A stretch of 64,000 nucleotides of DNA from Sceloporus undulatus (lineage: Eukaryota > Chordata > Lepidosauria > Squamata > Phrynosomatidae): the NCBI RefSeq assembly GCF_019175285.1, contig NC_056528.1:48251989-48315988 (forward strand), read 5' to 3'. The notes beneath the pieces are model-generated. The model was given only the letters and a program-made list of their open reading frames with translations, had not been told where the DNA came from and searched no databases. The translations under genes and the position numbers were made by a program. Positions 33,010-42,721 of this stretch are shown here, piece by piece (the first letter of the stretch is position 1; every line of letters begins with the position of its first letter).

Positions 33010-33205
33010 CAGTGATGGTGAACCTATGGCACGCGTGCCAGAGGTGGCACTCAGAGCACTCTCTGTGGGCACACATGCTGTCGCCCCAGCAGAGTTTGCC
33101 AGAGTTTGTTACTAGAAAGCCAGAAGGACATGGCACTTTGCAATAAATAAGTGGGGTCCGGGTTGCAGTTTGGGCACTCGGTCTGTAAAAGGTTCTGCAT
33201 CGCTG
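33010..33205. mobile_element. hAT non-autonomous transposon, OposCharlie3-like
   Basis: The inverted ends CAGTGATGGTGAACCT and AGGTTCTGCATCGCTG (inverse CAGCGATGCAGAACCT) agree at 13 of 16 positions. Internal text GTGCCAGAGGTGGCACTCAG, CTCTCTGTGGGCAC and GCACTTTGCAATAAATAAGT matches a hAT family I recall from opossum and other tetrapods. The flanking 8-mers do not match, so the target duplication has decayed or the ends are off by a few bases. Confidence 0.7.
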
Positions 33206-33419
33206 GAGTGGAGTGTCCCCACCCGGTTTTCCAGAAAAGCCCCAGGAGCCGGTCATCTGGAGCCCCTCTCCATCCGTCCGTCGCTCGCTGGCCAGGCTCC
33301 TCTGAAGAAGGTGCATCAGGGAAGGAGAGGGACACAGAGAGGGAGAGAGAGTCCAGCCTCCCTCCGCAGAATGCTTCCCCTTCGACTGCTCCAAGTTCTT
33401 CTTCATCCCCGTCTTCTTG

Positions 33420-33738
33420 ACCAGGGCAGGGCAGGGCAGGGCAAGGCAAGGGGGTCTGAGCAGAGCAGAGGCAGAGTGTGCGTGTTTTATGACTTCGCTG
33501 CTGTGTTGTATACACACACACACACAAGAGCCAGTGAGAGTCCTCAGACTACAATTTCCATTGCCTCCCAACTCACATGGCCATTGCCCTGGAGGGCTCA
33601 AGGATTCTGGAACTTCCAGAAAGGGGCTTCTGCTGTGTATGTGTATATATAGATGTGTGTGTGTGTATGTATACACACATACACAGAGCAAAAGTATGCA
33701 TGTGTGTTTGTGTATATGGGTGTGCGCATATACACATG

Positions 33739-33769
<31 letters not shown>

Positions 33770-33786
33770 GCAGACCTCTGATATTT

Positions 33787-33827
<41 letters not shown>

Positions 33828-33900
33828 TATATATAAAATTATAACTTTGTATATATAATTATATATGTGTATGAGTGTATATATGAAACAGTATGTTATA
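33420..33900. repeat. Cluster of GGCA, CA, TG and TA microsatellites
   Basis: GGGCA units near 33423-33450, CA runs near 33512 and 33736-33761, and TA runs near 33788-33836. Apparent Cys/Val- and His/Thr-rich frames come from these. Confidence 0.9.
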
Positions 33901-33934
33901 CAGTATATATGGCTCTTTAGCCGGCTAAGATCTT

Positions 33935-34145
33935 AGCACATTTCCCAATGCCAGCCACAGGAGGGCGCCCGAGAACCATGCAGCGCTGGCTCTTTAGCCG
34001 GCTGCTCTTTGGCGATGAAGCCACAGGAGGGCGCCAGAGAGAGAGAGAGAGAGAGACCAGAGGGCGCTCCAGAGCAATAGGGAAAGGGGTGGCGCCCTTA
34101 GCGAGTGCAGAGACTGAGTTTGGGACTACAATTCCCATCGCCCCC
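33935..34145. repeat. Dispersed repeat carrying CTCF-like motifs
   Basis: CCACAGGAGGGCGCC occurs at 33955-33969 and 34021-34035, and a related CCAGAGGGCGCTCC lies at about 34057. The intervening text (CATGCAGCGCTGGCTCTTTA, GCCGGCT) is the inverse of 25845-25890, so this is the same repeat in the opposite direction. A GA run lies at about 34036-34055. Confidence 0.6.
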
Positions 34146-34149
34146 AACC

Positions 34150-34294
34150 AACCCACATGCACACATATTCATATAGCTATCTATCTATACACACATATAT
34201 ACATATATCTATACTGTATCTATGTCTATAACTATATACACACACACACATATATATCCACACATACACATGCATATATGTGTGTGTGTGTGTA
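34150..34294. repeat. TA/CA/TG microsatellites
   Basis: Alternating short ATATC, CACA and TGTG runs. Confidence 0.85.
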
Positions 34295-34300
34295 GGCTGC

Positions 34301-34385
34301 TGCATCCGCACTGCAGAAATAACCCGGTTTGACACCGCTTTAACTGCCGTGGCTCAAGGCTAGAGGATTCTGGGAAAGCAGCTAC
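34301..34385. mobile_element. M1 MITE left third
   Basis: CATCCGCACTGCAGAAATAA, CCCGGTTTGACACCGCTTTA and GGATTCTGGGAAAGC. It lies just upstream of the NXT2 promoter. Confidence 0.75.
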
Positions 34386-34439
34386 ACAAACACACAAGGG
34401 GGGGGACATTGTTTTCAGACGAAAAACAAAAACCCTCCC

Positions 34440-34794
34440 GTCGCCATGGCAACGCACACCCGGAACTTCCGGCGCGGCTCAAAGCCGCCATTAACCCTCC
34501 TTCTCTCCGAGCGGCGTCGCTCTAGGCCTCCAGACTCTATGGCGGCGGGCGCCATCTTCCCCTCCCCTCCCGTTCCCTTTCAGAGTAGCCAATCAGCAGC
34601 GACGTCCTCCGTTCGCCCATTGGTCGGGCGGAACTGTGTGCAAAGCGTCCCCTGTGCCCAGACGGAAGGGTTTAGGAGACGGACCCAGAAACCGGAAGTA
34701 TCTCGAGGAAGAGTTATAAGGTTACACATCCACTTCCGGTGTGTCTGCGTGCCTCTCTTCCGCCGCCCATCTTCCCGAGGAGCTGCTTCCCGCC
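34440..34794 (+). promoter_or_regulatory. NXT2: NXT2 CpG-rich promoter and 5' UTR
   Basis: This is the most CpG-dense stretch around the gene and has no TATA box. It carries ETS-type sites at 34692-34699 (CCGGAAGT) and 34732-34739 (ACTTCCGG), and another ACTTCCGG near 34465. CCAAT lies at 34589 and inverted ATTGG at 34619, about 30 bp apart. YY1-like GCCATCTT and GCCGCCATT are also present. This is the layout of a housekeeping promoter. Transcription probably starts close to 34735. The opposed sites could support divergent transcription, but no - strand exon is seen. Confidence 0.7.
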
Positions 34795-34809
34795 ATGGCC
34801 GCCCCGGTG
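34795..34809 (+). CDS. NXT2: NXT2 coding exon 1
   Basis: Encodes MAAPV. Donor GTGAGG follows at 34810. Too short to be seen as an open frame on its own; placed by the match of the joined N-terminus to NXT family length. Confidence 0.85.
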
Positions 34810-37800
34810 GTGAGGAAGGAGGGCCAGAGGGAGGGGAAGGAGGCCTTGGGCGCCGCTTTAGCCGCCCGTGGGATTCTGGGAGCTGTAGTTTATTATGGCT
34901 CTCCGAAATGGAGGACGTTTGAGGACAACGGAGGCTCAGGAAGGAAGGGAAAGAGAGAAACACTCCTAGACATAGGAACCCAGGCTTCTGAGTGAGCCAT
35001 GCTCAAAATGGAGGACGTTTGGGAAGTCCTCCTTGACAGAAGGCTGGAATGTAGGACACTTAATTTATTTATTTGGGGTATTTATCATTATCATTTTAAT
35101 AGCCTTCATTGCTGTTAAAAGATAAATAAATGAAATATCAATTGTACAATGCATTCTTATACATCATGAATCATATTTGCCTTTGCTCTGTTTTAGATCT
35201 TCTAGTTTGGTTTTTATTAATCAATTAATGAATTAATGTTCTGTACTCTCCCTACTTTATGTAACCACTGCCTCTACTAGAAAATTGCTGCCATTTTTAA
35301 ACAGGCTGATTTTTTAAAACTGTATTGTATTTAATCCTGTTTTAAAGGAGGAGGTGTCAGTTTATTTACTGAGATATTTATTAATTATTAATTAGACGGT
35401 TCCCTGCCTTCAGGCTTACAGTCTAAACAGAGACACCAAAGGAGAAGGGAAGGGGGATAAAAGTCCATCTTTGGGAAAGGAGGACGCCTGGAAACCTTGT
35501 CTTTTGAACAAATGGAGTAACTCCCTTTAACAAAGGATTTTGTCCCTTTGCAAGTGCCTTCTGGTAGTAACTGCTCCGCTTGGTTCTCTTTCTTCCCCTC
35601 AGGAGTTTAAAACCCACGTGGACCAAGCCTGCAGAGCCGCCGAAGAGTTTGTCAACATTTACTACGAAACGATGGATAAAAGGAGGCGGGTGCGTAGATC
35701 CCCAGCGGCCATTTTAAGTGCGAAGTCGAAGGCTTTCGTGGCCGGCATCCATAGCGTTTTGTGGGCTTTTCAGGCTTTGTGGCCATGTTCTGGAAGAGGT
35801 TGTTCCTGACGTTTCGCCTGAATCTGTGGCTGGCATCTTCAGGGAAATTTCAAGAACAGTTCACTGCCTTTCTCAGAGCATTCGTCCGAAGCCGTATATC
35901 TAACCTTTTCTTCCCTCCTCTTTGCTGTTAACGTTTAAGGCAGCGGAAGTACAGTCAGCCCTCCTTATCCATGGATTCTTTATTCAAGCATGAAAATATC
36001 CAAAAAAGTATAAATTCCTAATAGCAAAACTCAATTTTGCCATTTTTTAATAAGGAACACAATTTTGCTCTGCCATTGTATTTAATGGGACTTGAGCATC
36101 CACAGATGTTGTTCTCCACAGAGGGTCCTGGAACCAAAGCCCAGCGGATAACAAGAACCCACTGTATTTGCTCTACTTTTCTCCTTCGCTTTAGAAAAGG
36201 GGTCCCTCCACATTCGCTGGGGTTAGGGGTGAAGGACCTTAATGAATGTGGGAAAACCGCAAATAAAAACACTATTCTTTTTACCTGAGAAAACACCTCT
36301 CTAGGAATCTCCAGGTCCTCCACTGCAACTCTGTGGTCAATATCTGCCAGAGGCTGATCATAGGCTCATACTGGATGAACCTACAAATGCCTAGAGAAGT
36401 GTTTTCTCTAGGAACGTCTACGTTCTCCAGCACAACTCTATGGTCAGCTTCTGGCAGAGTTGCGCTGGAGGACCTATGGATTCCTAGAGAGAACATATTA
36501 ATCAAAACTGCAGATAGTCAAAGGCACAAGAGTCAAAGCCGCAAATGTGGAGACCCACATAGACTGTTACAAGACAGTGGGTTTCACAAGACTGATGGCC
36601 AACCTGAAATCATCCTCGCTCCTTGGGTTTTTGTGTAACGCTTCTCAATGTTTCTTAGGTGCTGACCAGACTCTACACAGACAACGCAGCACTCATTTGG
36701 AATGGGAATGCAGTGTCTGGGCATGACGAACTTGCCAAGTTCTTTGAAATGTTGCCTTCTAGCGAGTTTCAAATTACCACATTCGATTGCCAGCCCGTTC
36801 ATGGTAAGCTATCTTACTAAGCACTCAGTACAACCCACAAAAGAAGGAAGGTGGCTTCGTTCCCAAGGGAGGAATGCAACTGAGTTGTTTTCACGTTGGC
36901 ATGAAAGGCGGACATCTCAGCTTCAGGAATGCAGCCAAAGTCTTTAATTGGGTTTCTGAGGATTTGATTATAGGGATATGTTTATGTGACAGTGCTCCTT
37001 CCTATTCCAAAACCGTGTATCGTCTGTACTCATCCTGGCTATTCTACTTGAGATAGACTTCTACCTCTGCATTTGTTACCAGGAGAATGAGTAGCTCATT
37101 AGAGAAGTACAGACTTCCTCAGTATGTCCTGCACAGTCTTTGGAAAAACCCTGTTAGCAATAGCCATCTTCCAAGCTGTGTTGCTTTACACAATTTAAGC
37201 AACAACCTCCTTATCTTCTTTTCAGTAAGTGAAGTGTGATTTCATGCTCCTTAAATGAGTTTCTATGCTATCTCTTTCAAAGATGCAGGACAAAACAAAA
37301 TGCTGGAAAAGCAAACCAAGAGTGCGGTCACAGACATTTTGTAAAGGCATGGAAAGATTCCTTCATGTTGAATTTGAGCTAGCTTATAGATGGCCTCTTT
37401 GAACAGCACTCTGTATTTTGTATGTCAGGCATTGACATACATCTCTGGGCAAAAGGAAGCTGATTTCAAAAGCAGTTTTGGAAACAGTGTTGTCAGATCT
37501 TTTCCCCGGCCATATAGTTGCTTAAAAACCACGCACACAACCAACTTGAGTTTAAGCAAGCTTGCTAATAATCTGTATAAAAGTATAGTCTCATAGAACA
37601 AGCATGTTTAACGTTGTTTTTATTCTCTCTCTGAAGAGCAAGCTACTCAGAACCAAACCACTGTCCTTGTTGTGGCATGTGGGACTGTCAAATTCGAAGG
37701 GAACAAGCAACAGTACTTCAACCAGAATTTCCTGCTAACAGCACAAACCTCCAACAATAACACAGTCTGGAAGATCATGAGCGACTGCTTCCGCTTCCAG

Positions 37801-37815
37801 GACTGGCCTAGTTAA
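34795..37815 (+). CDS. NXT2: NXT2, NTF2-like nuclear export factor
   Basis: NXT proteins (p15) pair with NXF1/TAP through an NTF2-like fold and help carry mRNA through the nuclear pore. The four coding exons are 34795-34809, 35603-35689, 36659-36803 and 37637-37815. All use GT-AG junctions, keep one frame and give 141 aa, the usual length. The protein starts [20 protein letters not shown], continues through [16 protein letters not shown] and WNGNAVSG, and ends [18 protein letters not shown]. The ATG has a strong context (CCCGCCATGG). NXT1 and NXT2 are close paralogues. I choose NXT2 because KCNE5 and ACSL4 follow, as at human Xq22.3-q23. The introns hold MITEs and a dispersed repeat but no coding disruption. 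The product acts in nucleus and at the pore, and expression is probably constitutive. Confidence 0.95.
35310..35470 (-). repeat. Retroposon tail, inverse, in NXT2 intron 1
   Basis: TTCCCTGCCTTCAGGCTTAC and GACACCAAAGGAGAAGGGAA are the inverse of text inside the R1-nested insertion at 2060-2130, so the same family is present. Confidence 0.55.
35603..35689 (+). CDS. NXT2: NXT2 coding exon 2
   Basis: Encodes [20 protein letters not shown] and YETMDKRRR, the first helix of the NTF2 fold. The acceptor is a pyrimidine tract ending CAG at 35602. The donor is GTGCGT. Confidence 0.95.
35721..35847 (+). repeat. Dispersed repeat R2, copy in NXT2 intron 2
   Basis: CGAAGGCTTTCGTGGCCGGC, TTTGTGGCCATGTTCTGGAA and GACGTTTCGCCTGAATCTGT. 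Other copies lie at 19865-19959 and 26606-26708. This text is widespread in sauropsid genomes; I am not sure of its class. Confidence 0.65.
35952..36164. mobile_element. Tigger-like (Tc1/mariner) MITE, copy 2
   Basis: It begins CAGTCAGCCCTCCTTATCCA and ends CAAGAACCCACTG, with TA at 35950-35951 and 36165-36166. The internal GGGACTTGAGCATCCAC is shared with 15680-15882. It lies in NXT2 intron 2. Confidence 0.75.
36190..36560. repeat. Foldback element in NXT2 intron 2
   Basis: AGGAATCTCCAGGTCCTCCA near 36302 is mirrored by GGAGGACCTATGGATTCCTA near 36469. ACCGCAAATAAAAACACT is mirrored by an outer AGTCAAAGCCGCAAATGTGG. A half copy lies at 10235-10348. Confidence 0.65.
36659..36803 (+). CDS. 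NXT2: NXT2 coding exon 3
   Basis: Encodes [20 protein letters not shown] through [15 protein letters not shown]. The acceptor is TTTCTTAG and the donor GTAAGC. It ends one base into a Glu codon. Confidence 0.95.
37637..37815 (+). CDS. NXT2: NXT2 coding exon 4 with stop
   Basis: Encodes [20 protein letters not shown] through CFRFQDWPS and a TAA stop. The C-terminal beta-sheet contacts NXF1 in known family structures. Confidence 0.95.
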
Positions 37816-38893
37816 TGGGCAGCGAGAGGGAGGCGATTTCCCTCGGTACAAGATGATACGGCCTTTGAAAATGCGGGGACCCATTTTCCTTCCACCTCCT
37901 CTTCGGAAGTATTACAGATGATCAGAAATTGCTGGTTTTTAAGATGAAATCCTGTTTTCTACCAAACGAACTTATGTGCCTTCAAGATTTGGTCAGACTA
38001 CGTCACAGCAGGGAAAAGCCTTTCCTGGTTTATTTATATTGATGGTTATTTATGGGGCAGCGAAATACATCCCTTACACGTCTTTATGTGTTGTCTTACC
38101 GGAACAGATCCTATGATTGGCATGAGTTGGCTATGCTTTCCTTCTGAAATGTATCATCAGTCACAATTTTCCTTTGCCTCGGTGAAAAAATTAAAAGGGC
38201 TGTGACAGAAGTGTGCATGTTATTTTTGACTGGTTTCTGAAGTGTGTTCTATAGTCGTCTTACTAGAAACAAGTAGATTGTTCAGAGGATGAGTATCGTT
38301 TTTATGGTTTCAGCTTATTTCTCCTTGACAACGTTTGCTTTAAACTATTTCAGATTTCAGTGAGGATAGGCAGTTTTTGGCGTAGAAAAGGGATGGATCA
38401 GATTAAGGGGAAACCACCTTATGTTCTGGACTTGAAATGTCTGGTTTTCAGACCCAGGGCAGCCCATTTCTTTTTCTTTTAAGGCCTTTCCTGGGCCTGG
38501 AAATGGCATAGAAGGGCACAAACTTGTTTAAAATGGCTCCAACAAGGCATTTGGGAGGCAAAATACTATTTTAGGGGGGAATATTTTGGGGAAAGAAAAT
38601 TGATCCCTGGGGTGGATGTGAAAAGAGCCCTCAGGGCCATGTGAGGCCAGTAGACCAGTTTACTCACCCGTGTTTTTAAAGTGTTTTAAGGTTATAATAT
38701 TACTATAGAGCTCAGGATTAGGCAGTGAAGTGAAACTGTTGAGAATTCAAAGCATCATTGACAATAGCGCATAGATCTGGGCTTCCTTTCTTCATCCAGA
38801 TATTCTGTTTGTAATAGCTGTTTGCCTTTGTGCTGTTAAGAGTCCTGTGTGACAGAATATGATATGCCTTTGTATTCCTCAAATGTAAATAAA
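37816..38893 (+). other. NXT2: NXT2 3' UTR with poly(A) signal
   Basis: Repeat-free text after the stop ends with AATAAA at 38888-38893, followed by a T-rich downstream region. An earlier ATTAAA near 38189, before a GT-rich run, could be an alternative site. The extent is inferred. Confidence 0.6.
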
Positions 38894-39214
38894 CTTTTCA
38901 AATAGATTGCCCATCTTTTGATGTGAACGATCAGTTTTTGGAGGGAATGGTTTTAAACTAGGATATTGGATATCAGACATTTCTGCTCATGTTCTTTGCA
39001 GGGAAAACTATGCTAACTGTGGCTCGCTGTTGTTGTTCAGGAGCACATACACACCAGAAGACCACTAGTGAGCCACAGTTAGCACCGTTTCCCTTCCAAT
39101 TTATGCTGGAGCAAAGTCTCTGACATCTGGCTGCAGGCGAAGCGTAACCCTGCTTCAGACCCAAATTCAGATCATATATGGTTCTTGAAGCCCTCAATCC
39201 CTCCCAACCCCCAA
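38894..39214. other. Intergenic, short palindrome only
   Basis: GCTAACTGTGGCTCGCTG near 39013 is mirrored by GTGAGCCACAGTTAGCAC near 39069, a foldback of about 75 bp. Nothing else was seen. Confidence 0.45.
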
Positions 39215-39437
39215 GCAATAGCATTTAGCATTTACATTTCTATATCACATAATAGTAAACTCAGTACTCTCTAAGCGGTTTACAAGCTATAAGCCAATTG
39301 CCCCCAACAAGCTGGGCATTCATTTTACTGACCTAAGAAAGGATGGGAGGCTATGCCAACTTGGATCCCTCTGGGATCGAACTCACAACCTTGTGGCTGC
39401 AATATTGGCATTTAACCACTGCCCCACCAGGGCTTCG
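39215..39437 (-). mobile_element. tRNA-derived SINE (ACA-type), inverse
   Basis: On the - strand: AGCCCTGGTGGGGCAGTGGT (A-box region), GGTTGTGAGTTCGATCCC (B-box), a body, and the tail CTTGTAAACCGCTTAGAGAG. The head differs from the CORE-SINEs elsewhere in the window. It resembles the ACA SINE described in Anolis, from memory. Confidence 0.75.
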
Positions 39438-41178
39438 CAAGTCACCCTTTCTCTGTCCATAAAAGTGGATGAAATCCCTATTGTACCAACATCAGGAGCA
39501 GCAAGCCACCTTTTAAATAGTCTTTAGCCCCTCTGACTATGGTATTTTCACACGACAAAATACCTTATTCCCTTTCAAAAACAAAAGGGTTTCTCATCAC
39601 TTAATTTTTCCTCGATCTGTGCCCCTTGTATGCATTGCTGTTGTGTGTCTTTGATTTAAATCAGAGATGGGCAATTCTATGGAGACAAGGGGCTAACTCC
39701 CCTAGCCATGTATCCCTATAGCAGGCCCAAATATCTCTGTTTTCTCTGTGGTCCCTCTCAAAAGGGTGACAGGAGTCACTTCTAGAAAAGAGTAAAACAT
39801 AACAACAAAACAAGAAGTACAAGATAGCCACTTCAGTATTTTATTTTTACCTGTTGATATATCTATTCCCATACATACACCTAGGATCTCAACGTAATGC
39901 GGAGTAACTACAGCTGGCTCAAGGGTTGGAGGGCCATGTGCACCTATTTCCTCCTGGCCCTTGGCAAGCCACCTTGGTGCAACCCAGAAGTGATATTTTC
40001 CTTTGCATTCCCATTTTGAAATTTTGAAATATGTGGCCAGCAGGACAGACAATTTCTGTCCCCCTGAACCACAAAAACAGTAATTTGGGGAATGCACTGA
40101 AAGTATACCCTTCAAATCTCCAACAAACGCAAGGGAAAGCCACTTTAGGCCTAATGCAGCTTTGACATTTCCCTGTCCAGCTCTTACCTCCTTCCTATCA
40201 GTGACTGGAGATCAGAATAAAGGACAAGTGCCAGTTTTCAATACCCCCAAAAACAGGACACACCAGTATACCCAAAAAGGACATCGCAGCACTTCTAGTT
40301 TCAAATCCAGATAATATATGGCCTTTAAAAAAACTATATGGGGGACTTTGGGGTAAAACTGCTGCAGTTTTGAGCCACAAGGGAATGAAAAATCACTTGA
40401 TTTTTCTAAAAAATTGGGGTCTGAGGGCTTTGGGCATCGCTTTCTAAGTTCTTTTGTGCCTTGCTTGTTTCAGGATTCTTTTGTGATCCCAAAATAGCGT
40501 TTCCAAGTTCTTTTGCACCCCCTTCTTGAAGTTTTTCATCCCGAAGTCCCTCCTAACCTGCAGCTGGCTTGGAAATAGGAAAAACAGAATTGGAAAACTA
40601 GGCTGGGCTTGAGTTTTGTTTGTCTTCTCCCTTGACCCTCCTCTTGCTGTCAAGTTGACTTTGCCCAGGGCTGGTGTTCCTCCTGCTTTGACCATATGAG
40701 GCTGAAAGGGATGCCTAGTTCCCAGCTTTTTCAGCCTGTGGATTCAAAACAACAGCTAAAGGAGGAACCTGGGTGAAGGGACCGAAGTTTTGATCCCTCT
40801 GCAGCCCACAATATTACTGTATTTGCCCCAAAAAATTGCCCATGGCAAATGCTGGGTTTAGGTATCTCTTCACAAGGGCCAAACAAAATCCCCAAATCCA
40901 AAGGCAGAAAGAGAGAAGGGGAAAAAGAAGGGGTGAGAAGGAGAGAGAGAGAAGAGGTCTGGAAAGGAGGAAAAGCATGGCCCAGGGTGAATCGACATTG
41001 TAGAAACCATGAAGTTTACAGCCATGTTTCTTGCAGCAAAAATTAGTTGAATCCCATTGATTCAATGCATTGACTGTAGTTGGGAGTCAACAGCAAGGTT
41101 TACATCCAAGGCTCTTGTAGCAGAAATAAGAAAATGTAGTTCAATCCCATTGATTCAACACATTGACTGTAGATGGAG
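39438..41178. other. Intergenic between NXT2 and KCNE5
   Basis: No gene or named repeat was seen. A diverged direct duplication (CCCATTGATTCAA, CATTGACTGTAG) occurs near 41055-41075 and 41146-41172, just past the KCNE5 stop. Confidence 0.45.
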
Positions 41179-41661
41179 TCAATAGCAGGGTTCTCTTCTC
41201 TCTCCCACTTCTCCTCCTCTTCTTTCTCCTCCTTCTCTTCTTCCTTCCTCTCCTCCTCCTCCTCTTTCTCCTTCTCTCCTTCCTCCTTCTTCCTCTCCCC
41301 TTCTTTCTCTTCTTCCTCCTCCTTCTTCTCCTGCTGCTCCTGATCCTCCTCTCCAGTCCCTCTCAATGTAGAGATGGTAAGGGTCGTGCTTGGACTCCAG
41401 CTTCCTCGACCTGGTGTAAGCCAGGATCAGACCCCCAGCCAGGCAGCCATAGAAGATCATGATCAGGAGGATGTAGAGGTAAGCATCGTCCTCGCCTGCT
41501 CCTCCTCCTCCTGCTGCTGCCTTTCCCTGGGCCTCAGGCGTCCCCAGGGGAGGGGTGGGCAGCATGGGGCTGGTGCTGCTGCTGTTGGCATCTCCAGGGC
41601 GCAGCTCCTTCCAGAGGCGGATCAGGAGGCGATGGAGGCGCCTGCTCTCACTGCAGTTCAT
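41179..41661 (-). CDS. KCNE5: KCNE5, potassium-channel beta subunit
   Basis: KCNE5 (KCNE1L) is a single-pass membrane protein that modulates Kv channels such as KCNQ1. It is a single exon of 160 aa (human 142). The N-terminus MNCSESRRLHRLLIRLW matches human MNCSES, with glycosylation sequons at N2 and N26. The transmembrane block, residues 59-87, reads DDAYLYILLIMIFYGCLAGG then LILAYTRSRK and is nearly identical to human. The start is the first true ATG; the frame upstream opens only with GTG. From about residue 104 the protein becomes an Arg/Glu/Gly-rich low-complexity tail encoded by a purine-rich microsatellite, unlike the human tail. Its position between NXT2 and ACSL4 in the same orientation as human supports orthology. 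Confidence 0.93.
   Translation of the reverse strand: MNCSESRRLHRLLIRLWKELRPGDANSSSTSPMLPTPPLGTPEAQGKAAAGGGGAGEDDAYLYILLIMIFYGCLAGGLILAYTRSRKLESKHDPYHLYIERDWRGGSGAAGEEGGGRRERRGEEEGGRREGERGGGGEEGRREGGERRGGEVGERREPCY
41196..41350. repeat. Polypyrimidine tract inside the KCNE5 coding end
   Basis: Nearly pure C/T on + (TCC/TTC units), read as GAG/GGA/AGG codons on -. It encodes most of KCNE5 residues 104-155. Confidence 0.9.
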
Positions 41662-42344
41662 GGGCTCCTGCTTTGCAAAGGAAGGGATGCTCTGGGGAAA
41701 GTTGCCTTCTTGTCCTCCCTTCCACACTCCCTCCTTCTTCCTCTCCTCCTCCTCGTGTCTGCTTTAGGGACAAAGGCAGCAGCAGCAGCAGCTGGGAAGG
41801 CAGACCCTTGCTCTCCCCTCCTCCTCCTCCCCACAGATCCCTTTGTGGGTCTCTCTCTGCCTTCTCTCTCCATTGAGGGCCATCCTAGGACTTTTTCCTA
41901 GCTTTCTCAAGGGAGAAGTGGAGCCCACAATTTGCTTTTTTCCTGAAATACAGCCAGAGATGTGGGAGAAGAAAAGAGAAGACAAAAACCTCTGCTTTTC
42001 CTTCTTTTCCTATTTTCCCCATCACTCTCTCTTTGGGGGCTCCTTTGGGTGCAAAAATGGGAATGCATGGCTTCATTAAGGAGATGGGTTTGGTTTTGGC
42101 ACAGTTTCTTACAGCCATTGCATCTTCTAAACAAGCAGCTTTCCTGCCATAAATATAGAGCCTTTTAAATAGCTGCCCTTAGTTTTTTGTGGATTTGGGG
42201 GACTATGTGGAAGAGTTCATTCCTCTAGGTTCGGGAACCCTCTTTATTTTATTACGGGTTTTTAAGAACTTAATTTTTGTTTTTAAAGGAAGGGTTTTTT
42301 AAAAATATAACCCTGGTATTATTATTGTTTTTTAATGGTAGGCA
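41662..42344 (-). other. Sequence upstream of KCNE5 (5' UTR and promoter expected)
   Basis: This CT- and GCAGCA-rich text has no TATA box I can assign and no upstream coding exon. Confidence 0.4.
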
Positions 42345-42481
42345 CATAATCCAGTTTGAGGCCTATGGGATTTGTAGTGCTGCAAGCTCCAGAGCCGCCT
42401 CTGCCAAAGAGGGATGGCGCCTCGCCAAACTACACATCCCAGGATTGTGTAGGATGGAGTTAAAGCATTATTTCTACAGCA
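42345..42481. mobile_element. Foldback MITE M1 copy
   Basis: ATAATCCAGTTTGAG, AACTACACATCCCAGGATTG and GCATTATTTCTACAGC match M1. Confidence 0.7.
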
Positions 42482-42508
42482 CTCATTTCTGTTTCATAGA
42501 TACCCAAG

Positions 42509-42721
42509 AAGTGGTTTGAGCACTGGACTGTGATTGTAGAGGCCAGGGTTCGAATCCTCGCTTGGCCATAGAAACCTGCTGAGTGATCTTTGGCAAGTCA
42601 CACACTCTCGGCCTCAGAGAAAAGGAAAGCCCTCTCAGAACAAATCTTGCCCAGAAAGCCCTATGACAGGTTTACCTTGGTCACCACAATTCAAGATAAA
42701 ATGACACACAACAGCATACAA
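42509..42721 (+). mobile_element. tRNA-derived CORE-SINE, full length
   Basis: Head GTGGTTTGAGCACTGGACTG, B-box GGGTTCGAATCCTC, CORE TTGGCAAGTCACACACTCTC, and tail ACACACAACAGCATACAAC. Confidence 0.85.

Noticed and set aside
33051-33836. Several frames of 130-270 codons on both strands
   Set aside because: They span a hAT remnant, GGGCA units and CA/TA repeats. No family similarity was recognised.
34741-34994. N-terminally extended NXT2 frame running past the exon 1 donor
   Set aside because: It opens with GTG, not ATG, and reads through a good GTGAGG donor. The ATG at 34795 gives the family length.
34795-37815. NXT1 or a processed NXT pseudogene
   Set aside because: The gene has four spliced coding exons, an intact frame and NXT2 synteny.
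41662-41727. Upstream extension of KCNE5
   Set aside because: The extension starts with GTG. The ATG at 41661 gives the conserved MNCSES start.
41374-41901. + strand frame of 175 codons over KCNE5
   Set aside because: It is antisense to the conserved KCNE5 exon and has no homology.
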